Source: Halicephalobus mephisto
Lineage: Eukaryota; Nematoda; Chromadorea; Rhabditida; Panagrolaimidae
Reading direction: 5' to 3'
Assembly: GCA_009193035.1 (NCBI GenBank)
Contig: SWDT01000046.1
Location: forward strand, 248,001 to 312,000
DNA: 64,000 bases
Both the position numbers and the translations under genes were made by a program. Below, in pieces: positions 38,198 through 51,400 of the stretch. The notes beneath the pieces were generated by a model. The model worked only from the letters and a program-made list of their open reading frames with translations. It searched no databases and was not told where the DNA came from. How positions within the stretch are numbered: position 1 is the first letter of the stretch; each line of letters begins with the position of its first letter.

Positions 38198-39935
38198 TTA
38201 TTGAGTTTTCTTTTTTCCTTTAAGATATGCATTAATGAAAAATTGGACGAAAAGAATGGCAAAAGTTATGTAAATCACGAAAGCGAGATAGAGGTTCCCC
38301 ATGCTTTGTTGGCATCTGAAAAAATATTTTTTTATTTTAAAAAATTTTAAAATTTACTTGTAGTCGGTGTAGGCCTTGATGTAGTAGATATAACAGGAAA
38401 CGGCCACACCTAAGAACATCTGGGTCGTCTGGACCGTCGTCACCATCATCGATATCCATCTCGGAAGTCTTCTTCCAGCGGCACAGATGGCGTAATAACT
38501 GTACATGAAGGAGTGGGCGAGGTAGTTCATGGAGATGAAGGCCTGGCCCGGGGCAGTGTGCTCGGCTCCTGAGTGGATTGTGTACACCAAAACAGCGACA
38601 TGATGATAATAATGTAAAAATATTAATGGTTTTTTTCTAAGAACAATGAACATAGTATCTCCAAGTTCGACGATTTTCGAAAGAGCAAACAACAAAGACC
38701 AAAAAGCCGCAACACTGTCCGGATTACAGGAATGACATAAGGAATATTTCAAACCGTAACTGTACCAATTGTATAAAAAATCTTCAGAAAATCGAATTAA
38801 TCCAACAATACTGAAAATCGCCAAACCCGCATTCCACAGAAAAAGCGGCTTCTGGAGCACAAACGGTTTTCTGTTTTCCATTATTTTTTGAATCATCTTA
38901 ATTAAGATATAATACACTACGGATATCGTAATTGAGTGATGCCAGTTTTTTTGGAACAACATTGTCCAGCCATATTTGTCTATGACTTTCTCGAAAGGAA
39001 GAGCAAATCTGCAAAATTCGAGATGAAAGTGAAATTTATCTTTTTATCAAAGTTCTAGTTCCAGATTTAAATGTTTTAAATTAACTTTTTTCTCTAAAAA
39101 AATTAATACTTTTTCAAATTAATATTTTTCTTCAAAAATAAATTGTTTTTTAAATTAATAATTTTCTTCAAAAATTAATTTTTTTTAAATTTTTCTTTAA
39201 AAATCAATTTTTTTTAAATTTTTTCTTTAAAAAAATTTTTAAAATTAATAAATTTTTTAATTAACTTTTTCTTCAAAAAAAAATTAATTTTTTTTAGATT
39301 TTATAGTTTAGTTAAGATTTGATATTTTTATTTTTCGTTTTAAAACAGTTTTTTTTAAAAATTGTTTTATTCAAATTAATGGTTAAAGGTTGAAATTTAA
39401 ATTTTCCAAGACAACCTATGTTTTTTTTTTAAATTCTAAAGTTAAAAAAAATTATTTTTAAAAATATATTTCTTGTAAAATTTCATTATTAATTTTTTTT
39501 TGCAAAATTTATTATTTTTTAATTTTAATCAAAAAATTATTTTTTTTTAAATTTTTATTAAAAAAACTAATTTTTTTTAATTTTTTATTAAAAAAAAACT
39601 AATTTTCATTGAAAAAATAAATTTTTTTATTAAAAAGTTTTGTAAATTTTATTTTTTTACAATTTAAGGGAATTTTAAAATATATTGATTTATTTAAATT
39701 AGTTTTTCTTTTAATCTCGGAAAAACATCGAATTATTTGAAAAAATGGGTTTTTCAAAATGACCTTGTACCTTAAGAGTAGAAAAATTCAAATTTTAACC
39801 TAGATTCAAATTATTAACTATTAATTTGTAAAATAAGACCGATTTTTCGTTTAAAACTTGCCTGTATTCGTATTCGGAATGGAGGGTTTCTGTGGTGTTG
39901 TCTCTGTAGATTTCGAAATCGTCAAGTCCGAACAT
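38198..39935 (-). CDS. Very-long-chain fatty-acid elongase (ELO family)
   Basis: Condensing enzyme of ER fatty-acid elongation. Exons 39862-39935, 38358-39008 and 38198-38315 give 280 residues. Features: NWHHSITISVVYYILI, NRKPFVL...LFLWNAGLAIFSIVG, the KIVELGDTMFIVLRKKPL block, the catalytic histidine box FLHYYHH (the usual LHWYHH with Tyr for Trp, HxxHH kept), a YSYYA segment, several membrane helices, and a C-terminal KKTQ that fits the KKxx ER-retrieval signal. It is closest to the C. elegans ELO-1/ELO-2 pattern (CQQ...NLYLAFVIYITFAIL). Intron 1 uses a GC donor (GGCAAGT) with the frame preserved. Confidence 0.92.
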
Positions 39936-40053
39936 TGCGGTTTCAGTTGAAACTCATAAATCACCAAAATAACTAAAAAAATTTAAATTTTTAAAAATTT
40001 ATTTTTTCAAAAATTTATTTTTAAAAATTTTTAAATTTTCGATGAAACATCAA

Positions 40054-40263
40054 TTACAAAAATTGAGGAAATAAAAACGGGTTGTTCTGCGTCCTTTGCT
40101 CTGGATGGGCAACACTGCCAAGGAGATTTACGCGATCGAAATAAATTTCATAAAGACCGACTTCGTTCGGATTCTCGTCGCCAGAGGCGCCGTTTGTCTC
40201 TCCGCCTGAAAACCCCGCAGTCATTCGAGATGAACTCGATTTCCGTGGATTCGGAGAAGACAT
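40054..40263 (-). CDS. Hypothetical 69-residue protein
   Basis: Single-exon ORF from ATG (MSSPNPRKSSSSRMTAGFSG) to a TAA stop, upstream of and on the same strand as the elongase. It is Ser/Gly/Asn-rich at the start and ends NNPFLFPQFL. Its base composition stands out from flanking AT-rich DNA, which supports coding. No domain or signal peptide; function unknown. Confidence 0.4.
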   Translation of the reverse strand: MSSPNPRKSSSSRMTAGFSGGETNGASGDENPNEVGLYEIYFDRVNLLGSVAHPEQRTQNNPFLFPQFL

Positions 40264-40598
40264 GAGTGATTCAAAATTGATTCTTCATCTTCTAAAACGG
40301 GACTTTTGTGAAAAAAACAGAAAAAAGATCCGGTACGAAAAAATAACACCCGATTCGAATATTTTCGCTTTCGTTTAAATTTTTTAATATTTAAAAAAAA
40401 TAAATTTTTTAAAATTCGGCATTGGAGAAATCCCAAGTACAGTATGCCGAAAGACAATCCGGTCAAGTGGGATCCGGTTGTGGGAATTGAGATCCAAATT
40501 CAGTCTCCAAAACTTTTGGTTTTATTTGCTGACCTGGATTTGCTCTATCTTGTTTTTGATTTTTTCGAAATTCAAACGGATCTCCTACATCAAACATC

Positions 40599-43500
40599 AT
40601 GAAAATTTTCTACTTTTTCAAATTCTGTAATATCTTATTTTTAAGTCAATTATTTATTTTAATAGAGAAATCACGGTCTCAAGAAGAAAATCGAGCTTTT
40701 TACAGTAAGTTTTAATCCGAAAGAATAAAGAAAAATCAATTTTAGCATCCCGTACGGTTAATAATGAATTTGCTCCCCTCGGAGGTTCGTTTTTTTTAAT
40801 TTTATAATTTTAAAATAAATAAAAATTTTTAATTTTATAATTTTAAAACGAATAAAAATTTTTAATTTTATAATTTTAAAACGAATAAAATTTTTTAATT
40901 TTATAATTTTAAAATAAATAAAAATTTTAGTTTTATAAGTTTTAAAATAAATAAAAATTTTTAATTTTATAATTTTTTAAAATTAATAAATATTTTTAAT
41001 TTTAAAATAAAAATTTTATAGTTTTAGAATTTTTTAAAATTAATAAAAATTTAGAGTTTTATGTTTTAAAATTATTAAAAAATTTTAATTTTAAAATTAA
41101 TAAAGATTTTTGAAATTTTCGAATATCTTTCAAAAAATTCCAAATTTTCTAGATTTTAAAATTATTTAAAAACTTTGAAATTTTATAGATTTTTTCGAAT
41201 ATCTTTAAAATCTAAAAAAATCCGAAATTATTTCACATTTTAAAATCCTAAAAAATTGTAGAAATTTGTGTCGAAAAAAATTTATAATATTTATTTCTAA
41301 TTTTCAAAATAGGATAATTAAGGATAATTACTGTTACGAAATTGTGTCGACACAAATTTCCAAAACTCCAGAATTTCATGGAAATTTAAAAATTAAAAAT
41401 TATCTAAAATCTGAAATTTAAGAATTTAAGAATTTTAAAAAAATACAGAAATTTATATTTAAAAAATGTTTATTTTTAATTTCCAAAATAAAATTAAAAG
41501 TTGGCAAACATTTTTGAAATTATTTAAAATAATAAAAATTTTAAAAATTATTTAAAATTTAGCAAACATTTTTGAAATTATTTAAAATAATAAAAATTTT
41601 AAAAATTATTTAAAATTTAATAAAAATTTTAAAAATTATTTAAAATAATAAAAATTTTGAAATTATTTAAAATAATAAAAATTTTTTAAATTATTTAAAA
41701 TTTAAAAAAAAAGTCCAAAAATTCATGTCGAAATAAAATTAAGATAATGTTTATTTTTATTTTTTGTAATAATCTAATTTTTACAATGCAAATTTAATTT
41801 TAGTCACTTTCGAAAAAACCAAAATTGATCACCGTAATTCTGACAATGTAAACACCGACAGTATCATCGGGCCGATTATGCAGCCGATTGCGAAAATGTT
41901 CAACTACGTCTCTGACACCCGAAGGACCCTCGAATATGCTGATAAAGTTGTTTTAAATTTAATTTTTAAATATTTGGAAATAATTTAGGTCGAAGAACAA
42001 CGAAAATCCAGCATGTTTGATCCGGAAGCGATTCTGGAAGCGATTGGAGGAAAACAAGAAAAACAAACACCTTCGCCGACGTTGATGGAGAAACTTTTCG
42101 AACCTTTTATTGCTCCTGTTAAGAGAGAAATGAACAAAATAAAAGTAATTTGAACAAGTTTGAAATTTTAAAGTTAAATTTCAGGCAACGACTCCGACGA
42201 GTATCTTCGCCGATCTGTTCCCGACCCCCGGACCCCCTGTGAATTCGGAAGCCGTCAGGAGAGCCGACCCAGGGACGGCCCCTGGCCCGCAGCCCTTTGT
42301 CAGTTTGTTTCCGGACATATCTAAGCCAGAAACCTGGTTCAAACAGCCTCCGGAAATTCCCAAAGTTGTTCCTCTTTTTCCAGTCAAAAAAGATCCAGAA
42401 CCTTTGAAATTAGAAGACACAATTCAGATTCCCCCCTCGGCCGACGTCCCTACTTTGCAGTCATTGAAGCTTTCTGATCCTTTTACAGTAAACCCCCTCA
42501 TGGCTTTATTCACCACTCCTGAACCGATAAAAATGCCGGTTTTTCCGGAGCTAAAGGGCATCCCGGTCCACAAAGTCGCAGCACTTCCTGTTTTCCACCA
42601 GCCCATCTTGCCCTTGCGAGACCCTTTTTACAATCCACTCTTCCCCAACCGTAGGAACAAATTTTTTGATTTACTCACCGGAGGAACACCATAGGTTATT
42701 TCGTAATTGCAGATAATAATATTATAAAAACACAAATGAAAACTTTGCACAATTGTCTCAACACGAATTTCTAGAAACTTCAAAAATATCAATTTTAAAT
42801 GATTCTAAAAGTTAAAATTCTGGAAAACTTCAGAATTACGTAAAAAATTGAATTAAATTTTATTAGAAAATTTTTTCGACATCAATTTCTGAAATTTAAA
42901 TTTCTATTAAATCCTAAAGTTTTAGAATAATATAAAAAGTGAATATTTTCGAAAATTACCTCATCGAAAATTTCCAGAATCTTGAATTTCTGAAATTTAA
43001 ATTTTTATTAAATTCTGAAATTTTAAAATTTTATTAAAAATGAATATTTTCGAAAATCGTCTCGACACGAATTTCCAGAATCTTGAATTTCTGAAATTTA
43101 AATTTTTATTAAATTCTGAAGTTTTAAAATTTTATTAAAAATGAATATTTTCGAAAATTACTTCACCATGAATTTCCAGAATCTTGAATTTCTGAAGTTT
43201 CCATCCAATTCTAGGATATTCTAAAAACATCTATCAGATTTTAATCTGATAAATACAAAAATCATAATTTTTACAAAATTGTCTTACCACGAATATCCAG
43301 AAATCCCAACTTCAGACGTTTGTTCTGAACTTCTAACTTCTTAAATAACCCGGAATCTCCATGATTATGAAAATTTCTAAAATTTTAAAATATTTTAAAA
43401 CTTATAGAATCCATATATGAAAAGTAATTTAATTTCGTTGTAGGAATCAAAATCCTTGGCGGCACTGCTAGAACCGCTCGGAATCAACGCTAACCGGCAG

Positions 43501-43801
43501 TCAGAAGAAGTCCAAATCGGGAGAGACAGGACCATTTCGGTTTTGGGAATGCCGGTCGGAAGAAGGGACGGCTTAGCGATATCCCCGCTTACAGGGATGA
43601 GTTACGGTAATCAAGACATGTTTGGTCCGATTGCTGTCAACGACAAATATAATCTTCAATGGGATTTTCTGGACAAAATCGGATCTATGTTTAATCCTGG
43701 TTCGACTAACAACGTAAGTTTTTTATTTTTTAAATATTTAATTTTAATTTTTTTTTCAGCAAAAATTCATTGGGAATTTTATGAAGATTTTTTCTCAATA
43801 G
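40599..43801 (+). CDS. Secreted proline-rich protein with alternative 3' exons
   Basis: The leader MKIFYFFKFCNILFLSQLFI predicts secretion. Shared exons: 40599-40704, 40746-40784, 41804-41946, 41989-42144. The last ends in phase 0 (NKIK). Ending 1: exon 42185-42694, very Pro-rich (PEPLKLEDTIQIPPSADVP, FHQPILPLRDPFYNPLFPN), giving 317 residues. Ending 2: exons 43444-43713 (SLAALLEPLGINANRQSEEV, VLGMPVGRRDGLAISPLTGM) and 43760-43801 (QKFIGNFMKIFSQ), also entered in phase 0, giving 251 residues. The ending-2 exons have no start codon of their own, which favours alternative splicing. No family recognised; an extracellular structural or cuticle-related role is only a guess. Confidence 0.65.
40795..41110. 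repeat. AT-rich tandem repeat in intron 2
   Basis: About seven units of TTTTTAATTTTATAATTTTA plus AAATAAATAAAA, period about 45, in the long intron of the proline-rich gene. Confidence 0.75.
42890..43200. repeat. Tandem repeat, unit about 105 bp, about three copies
   Basis: Units contain CTTGAATTTCTGAAATTTAA, TTTTATTAAATTCTGAA and AATGAATATTTTCGAAAAT. They lie between the two alternative ends of the proline-rich gene. Confidence 0.75.
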
Positions 43802-44193
43802 CATTAGAAACCCGTTTTCGATTCATAATTTATATCAAAGAACAAATAAACTTGATGAACAAATACGGACCAGAGCGATTCATTTCAGAAAAGCATTTGA
43901 AAGCAGGACTTCGCGCTTTCGTTGCCATATGTCTCGTTTTTCTCAATCTATATCTTTATCCAATTTCACGAGATATGGGAAAGTTTATATATCCATTTGT
44001 CTAGAAATTTCAAAATGACACTTGTTTTGAAAGATCCGCGCTTTTTTCAATCCTCCTTTTTGAGTCTTGCCAGCGTGGCGAAAAGCCACGTTGCTGACGC
44101 ACAGTTATCGCTGTAACCGATTTTATCATTTTTCGATTGTTCTTTTACGAAACGTGTTGGATTTCGTCGAATATTCTCTAATTTCGTCTAATT

Positions 44194-45384
<1,191 letters not shown>

Positions 45385-45905
45385 TCAATCTAATAGTCAT
45401 TCCATATTTGCAAGTGCTATTATGAAACTTCAGTATGTGTAACAAATTTCTGCATTGTATAAGGTTTATTGGATAGAAAAATTTAAAATTTTTCAAGTTT
45501 TGATAAATATGTACAGGACAGTGAAACGGAGTGGGCAACGGTTTTGAAATGAGATATTTCTCGTTTTTTTGGTCCTTCGAAAACCTGATCTGTGCCATAG
45601 GACAGGTAAATCAAGATTTAATTGTTCCACTGATTGTAAAACTGGTTTTTTTTAAATGAAGTAAACGGTTCTTGGAAATTTAAAACTTTCTTGAAAAATT
45701 ATTTTTTTTATAGATGTTATTTGACGTGATGTATGTTGAGACCTTGAGGTAGTTGATTGTTCTTCTGAGAAACAATAGACAATGAACTCGATTCGTTCCG
45801 CTTCCGTTTTTGATGAGTGATGTGTTTTTTTTATTTCGCGCATGTTAGTCCTTTATTTAACATTGAAATTTGTTATCTAATTTCATTTTTGAGTGATTTT
45901 TTAGG

Positions 45906-46260
45906 ATGAAACTTCAATTTTTGTTAATCTTAATTTTCGTCTTGGGAGTCGTAATGGCTCAATTTAATCCACGACAAAGAATGAGAGCTGTTCAACGTCC
46001 AAGACAATTTCGAAGGTGAATTTTTTTGTTCATTCATATATGAATTTTAATTTAGAAGAGTCTCAATGGTGAGACGACCTGTGAGAAGACGATTTAGACC
46101 TGTAGGACCCCCTCGACCCCAAGTACGAAGGACCCTCCAGACCGGACACATGCCAGGACTTCGTCCTCCGAAAGGAGTCGCCGAACAACTCAACAGAGCC
46201 AAACTGAAGGACTTCAGGGCCCTCGGGGCTTTCTTGCTACGTCGTCGTGTTCATGCTTAA
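45906..46260 (+). CDS. Small secreted arginine/proline-rich protein
   Basis: Two exons, 45906-46015 and 46056-46260, encode 104 residues. A clean signal peptide (MKLQFLLILIFVLGVVMAQ) is followed by a strongly basic chain with repeated RP/RR pairs (RPVRRRFRPVGPPRPQ) and a C-terminal part without Cys (GVAEQLNRAKLKDFRALGAF, ending RRRVHA). ATTTTTTAG lies 1-2 bases before the ATG and would suit SL trans-splicing. Several RR/RRR sites could be cleaved, so it may be a peptide precursor or a cationic antimicrobial-type protein; neither is proven. No known family recognised. Confidence 0.7.
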
Positions 46261-46680
46261 GTACTTTGACATATATCCAGGAAAAAATTACCTATATTTT
46301 ATTTGTAATGAATACATTTGGACTTTTAAGTGAAAATGGTAGCTATTAGTAGCGTTAATGAAGATGAAAACCACAAAACACATGTTAAATACAGCAACTT
46401 GGACAACAAACAAGGCAAGCAAATGAGCAGGTCGTTTCCAGCGTCCGCCACACGCGACCAGCAATAGTTCATTGGGTAGACACATTCACGTGCGTTCTTG
46501 TGAACGTTTCTTTTTTCTTGTTCAGTTTTCTTTTCCGTATTACCTTCATATCAGGCTTAAATCCTCAATTAGACCGTAGAAGGCAATGTTGGGTCGTAGT
46601 TTTTAATCATTTCGTGTTGTTTCAAATAATATCGATTTGGTTTTTTTTGACTACAATAATTATTTTTTGTCATCTTAAAA

Positions 46681-48396
46681 ATGGAAGGTAAAATTTCGGT
46701 TGAAAAATTTGAAACATTTAATATGAAATTTCAGATGATATGGAACCGAGTATTTCGGATTTAAAATGTTGTCTTGTTTGTGCTTCCCCGACCAGTGCGA
46801 GTTCCCATTTCGGATGTGCGGCTTCATGTTTGGCCTGCACGGCTTTTTTCAGGTTTAATCTATGTTATCCCAAATATTTACTTTGTAATTTGTTTCAGAA
46901 GAACAGTATCCTTAGGAATTATTTTCAAATGTTCTTCACAACGTCAATGTCGAATATATTATGGTTTGTTTTTTAAAATTTAAAAATAATAATTTTTTTT
47001 TCAGAACAAAGAATCCTATGTAAAGCATGTCGTTTCGATCGCTGTATTGCCGCCGGAATGAAACCAGAATGTACTTTTTTCTTTTTTTAGATTTAGTTGG
47101 TTTTATAATTACAGGTGTGCAAAAACGGAAAAGTTCGAGGAAGCAAAGTCACGAGCTAGAGTCACGCAGTGCGTCACCAAGCGGAACTCTATCCGATGGT
47201 TACGAAAACAAACTTTTTCAGGACAATTACCAAAAAATCAACGAAACAAATAGTATATAATTAAAATAAATTTATTTTTATTTGAAATTTATTTTTTAGT
47301 AGGATCATCAGCTCCAACATGGTCCGTTTCTTCTCAATCTTCAGTTTCTGACGTCATCAATGATCCGGTTGGTTTTTTTAAAATTCAAAATTAAAATTCA
47401 GTTTAGAAACCATCGGATTTGCCGCCATTTGATTTTAATTACTTGAAGAAAGAACAGATCCACACGTCTGATATCCGATCCCGGGATTTGCTGGCACATT
47501 TCCTCGAAGAAGAAAAAAACACAACTGCCAGAAGAAAAATAATGTTTTCGAACTCTCCATTAAGTGCTCTCAACGGATGTTGTGGAGCTGTCGTAAGATA
47601 GTAAACCTATTTTTTATTTACAGTAATCTTCCAGCCATATTCCGTAGAGGATCTGTCGCCGTTTACTGTCAAATCCCACAACGTACACATGAGGTTCGAT
47701 CATCTTCTTTCATTTGAATACACGAAAAACTTGCCCGGTTTTGAATCACTTTCTCCTGCAGACAGAGTCACTATCTTCCGGTACGTAATTATGGGATTCT
47801 GCGCTTTGGACATAGCCTTCCTGACAAGCCAGATGAAAATGACCGAAAAAGGCCTGATAGTCTTCACAAATGCCACTTATTCCTCCGTTCTGGATTTGAG
47901 CACTGGATGGGATAATGAAGACGAAATCACTTCTGCTGAGAAAGAAAAGTTATTTTATAATTTTTATTTTTAATATAAAATTAAATTTTTTTAGACTTAT
48001 TTTGCCCATGAATCAAAATTTTTTCTACAGATTGATCAAACCCATGAGTGAAATTGGCCTTGATCAAACAGAATATGCCGCCTTGAAGGCATTGACCCTG
48101 TGGAGGGCCTGTTACTTCGAACTCACTCCATCTGCGAAATTTCTGGCCAAAGAACACGAGTACGGTATAATCAAGGGATTACATGAGTACTACAAAGGCC
48201 GACCTGAAGGTCCTGAAAGAATGGGAACCGTTATTCTCTTCATAGGGAATGTTTTTGTAAGTTTTTTTAATTTTAATAATTTAAAATTAAAATTATTCAG
48301 GAATTATATCAGTTGATTGTCGAATCCTACAAGAAAATCGAACTTTTTAATTTGATCAAAATTGATATGTTCGTACGGGAATTGTTGCAATTTTAA
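46681..48396 (+). CDS. Nuclear hormone receptor (divergent nematode NHR)
   Basis: Transcription factor with C4 zinc-finger DNA-binding and ligand-binding domains. Ten exons: 46681-46687, 46735-46852, 46899-46963, 47005-47070, 47115-47252, 47300-47367, 47407-47592, 47635-47948, 47995-48256 and 48301-48396 (439 residues). Finger 1: CLVCASPTSASSHFGCAASC with P-box CLACTAFFRR; finger 2: CSSQRQCR and CKACRFDRCIAAGM. A Ser-rich hinge follows. The LBD includes LPGFESLSPADRVTIFRYV and AALKALTLWRACYFEL and ends FVRELLQF. It looks like one of the expanded nematode (HNF4-derived) NHRs; the individual member is not identifiable. The first exon is only seven bases (ATGGAAG) and is inferred from phase; the ATG at 46740 is the alternative start. 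Confidence 0.9.
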
Positions 48397-48409
48397 AAAA
48401 ATAAATAAA

Positions 48410-51400
48410 TTAAACATTTTTTTGAAATTTTTCAGCCATTTCTAATAAATCTCCATCTTTTGGAGTCACAAGTTTCTCGAGGGCATGAACAATAAGAGTC
48501 CCGTTATTGAGGCCACAACCCATCATTCCAATGTTATTTTCGTTTCTCCAAACAATAACACTGGTAATTCTTGCTCCAAATTCTTGTTGAATTTCACATA
48601 CATGTAGTGGCGATTTTCCCGTGGCAATATCCCAAATTAAGATTCTTTCTCCAGCGTGAATGGAATAAAGAATATGAGATGTACTAAAAATTAAAAACTT
48701 TTAATCCAAAATTAAATAATACTAAAAATTAAAAATTGTTAATCCAAAATTAAATAAAACTAAAAATTAAAAATTTTTAATCCAAAATTAAATAATACTA
48801 AAAACTAAAGAATCTTATTAGTTAACAATTTAAATAATTAAGTAATATTAAAAATTTAGGAAAATATCAATTAAAAACTTTAAAATTAAATAATACTAAA
48901 AATTTTTAAAAAATCGAAGAACATTAAAATTTTTGATTTTAAAAATCGAAAAATATTGAAAATTTTTGATTTTAAAAATTAAAAAATATTGAAAATTTTT
49001 GATTTTAAAAATCGAAAAATATTGAAAACTTTAGTCTTAAAAATCGAAAAATGTTATTAAAATTAAAAAATCCTTACGTTGGAGACCATTCAATGTTGGT
49101 TACGGATAGTCGGCTGCTATTCGGTGGAATCAATGTTAGAATCGGATCTGCTTGATTTAATCGGTATATCGAAATGTTTCCAATTGACAATCCGGCCTAA
49201 ATTTTTGATAATAAAATTATTATAAAAATTTTTCCAAAATTAATTTTTGAAATTTTTTGCAATTCTCAGAAATTAGATAAAAATTATAAATTAAAAATAA
49301 ATATTTTTCAATAACAATTCACCAAATTTATCGTTTTTTAATTTTTCAAAGTCCACTTAAATTCTGGAGATTCAAAAATATCACATAATTAAAAAATTAC
49401 GAAATTGTTCAACATGAATTTTTAGAAAATCCTAAAAAGTGATTAAAAAACAGCAAATTGTTTGAATTTCAATTTTTTCACTTTTCGTGGAAATTCAAAA
49501 ATTCGAAAAAACTATATTATTTAGAAAAAAATAATTATAAAATTTTTAAATTTTTGGAAAATTCCAAAAAAGTAACAAAAAAAGATTCCTACAGCGAATT
49601 GTCTGAATTTCAATTTTTTTTACTTTTCGTGGAAATTCAAAAATTCCAAAAAATTACACCTTGTTTTTTTTGATTAGAAACTTTTTTTAAATTAAAAATA
49701 AAGATTAAACTTACTGCAAAAATCCTACTGTCGAAATGGGAGAATCTGACAGAACAAACTTCGGCGTTCGGACTGGATTCATCGTTGTAAACCCTGGGTC
49801 CAGAAAATTCTTGTTTCACACGGGTGTAGTTAATTATTGAACCGTCATTTGTGGCAATCAAGACTTGATAAATATTCCGAGGATTCACAACCATGCAATT
49901 TGCGATCAAAGTGTTGAATCTCATCGCCGGGATGGTGTTGGGAACGACGTTAGTCCTGGTTAGTTTGATTTTCGAACTTGGTCTGATTCCGAATTCACTA
50001 CTTATCATCTGTTCCGAAGGCAAGGAAATGGATTCAGTCAAGGTGTAGAGGACGATGGTTCCTTGTTGATTCATCGTCACCAACTGGAAGGAAAAACTCG
50101 CTACTTCCCCTACGGCAACGATCCAAACAATTGGGGATTTATCAACGTTTTTCTGGTTTTCACAAGCCCTAAAAGAAGTATCGTAAGACGGGAATCTCAA
50201 CGGCAGTCCCTCCTTCAGTCCTAGCCAAGGTAATTTATGTTTTTTATGAAGTTTTGCAGGTTCACTCATATCATAGGCAACACAGCTACCATCGACCTGA
50301 AATAATCATCGATATAAAAAATAATAAATATCAATATAAAAAATGTAAAAAACAATGTAAAAATAATAAATATTGCTGCAAAAAACAAAAAATAATAAAT
50401 ATTGATATAAAAAAAATAATCATCGATGTAAAAAAAATAAATATTCATATAAAAAAAATATAAAAAACAATGTAAAAAATGATAAATATTCATATAAAAA
50501 AAATAATCATCGATATAAAAAAAATTCATATAAAAAAATATAAAAAATAACCATACCAATCCAGCACAAACAATGGGGGAATCGTCTGGTCCGTAACACA
50601 AGGCGGATACTTCGTTTTCAGCTATGAATGCGAAGACTGGAGCAGAATCCGGCTCCATTCGATATTCCAAAATTACTGTCCGATTTCTGATATAAGAAAT
50701 CTCAGTGTTTTTTATATAGAAAGCAGTTAAAACAAAATCACAGCCTTTGTTACTTCGAACAGTTACCGCACTCACTCGATAATCTAAATTTAATTTAATT
50801 ATTTTCTAAAACATAAATTTTAAAATTAAAAATTTCTTAAAATTTTTGAATTCCCGCGCAGAGCGAGAGGACTTTATGAAAATGGAAAATCCGGCAAATA
50901 GCCTTGTTCTTTAATTTTTAGGTTTTAGGAATTTTAAAGTTTTTAAATTTTTCAATTTATTTTTAATTTTTATAATGTAATTTTTGAATTCCCGCGTAAA
51001 GTAAGAGGACTTTATGAAAATGGAAAATTTGGCAAACCGCCTCGTTTTTTTCCTATTTTTTACCTAATTTTCAGCAATTTCTCGAGATTCTAGGAAATTC
51101 AAGTGGAAATTATTTTATGAAAAAATTCAATTTTTTACAATAATGTGAATTTGAAATTTACCTGCTTTCAGATGGATTAAGGAGAAAATTTCGTAACCTG
51201 AACTGAATGCAAATCTTGACTTGTTAGTAAAAAACATTTTTGATTCGACCACGACCTTGCTAGATAATATATCGGTAATCAGTTTCCCGGCGATATCCAC
51301 GAAATGGATATATCGGTCGTCGTGCAGTTTCGCCAAAAGTTGTATTTCTTCTTTGTCGTCGTTTTCAGAAAGTACGGTACTTGAGGAATCAACTTCTCGA

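Noticed and set aside
46288..46485. Minus-strand ORF with a hydrophobic stretch between the Arg-rich and NHR genes
   Set aside because: Plausible TM-like composition but no splice signals or recognisable family; probably promoter or 3' UTR sequence.
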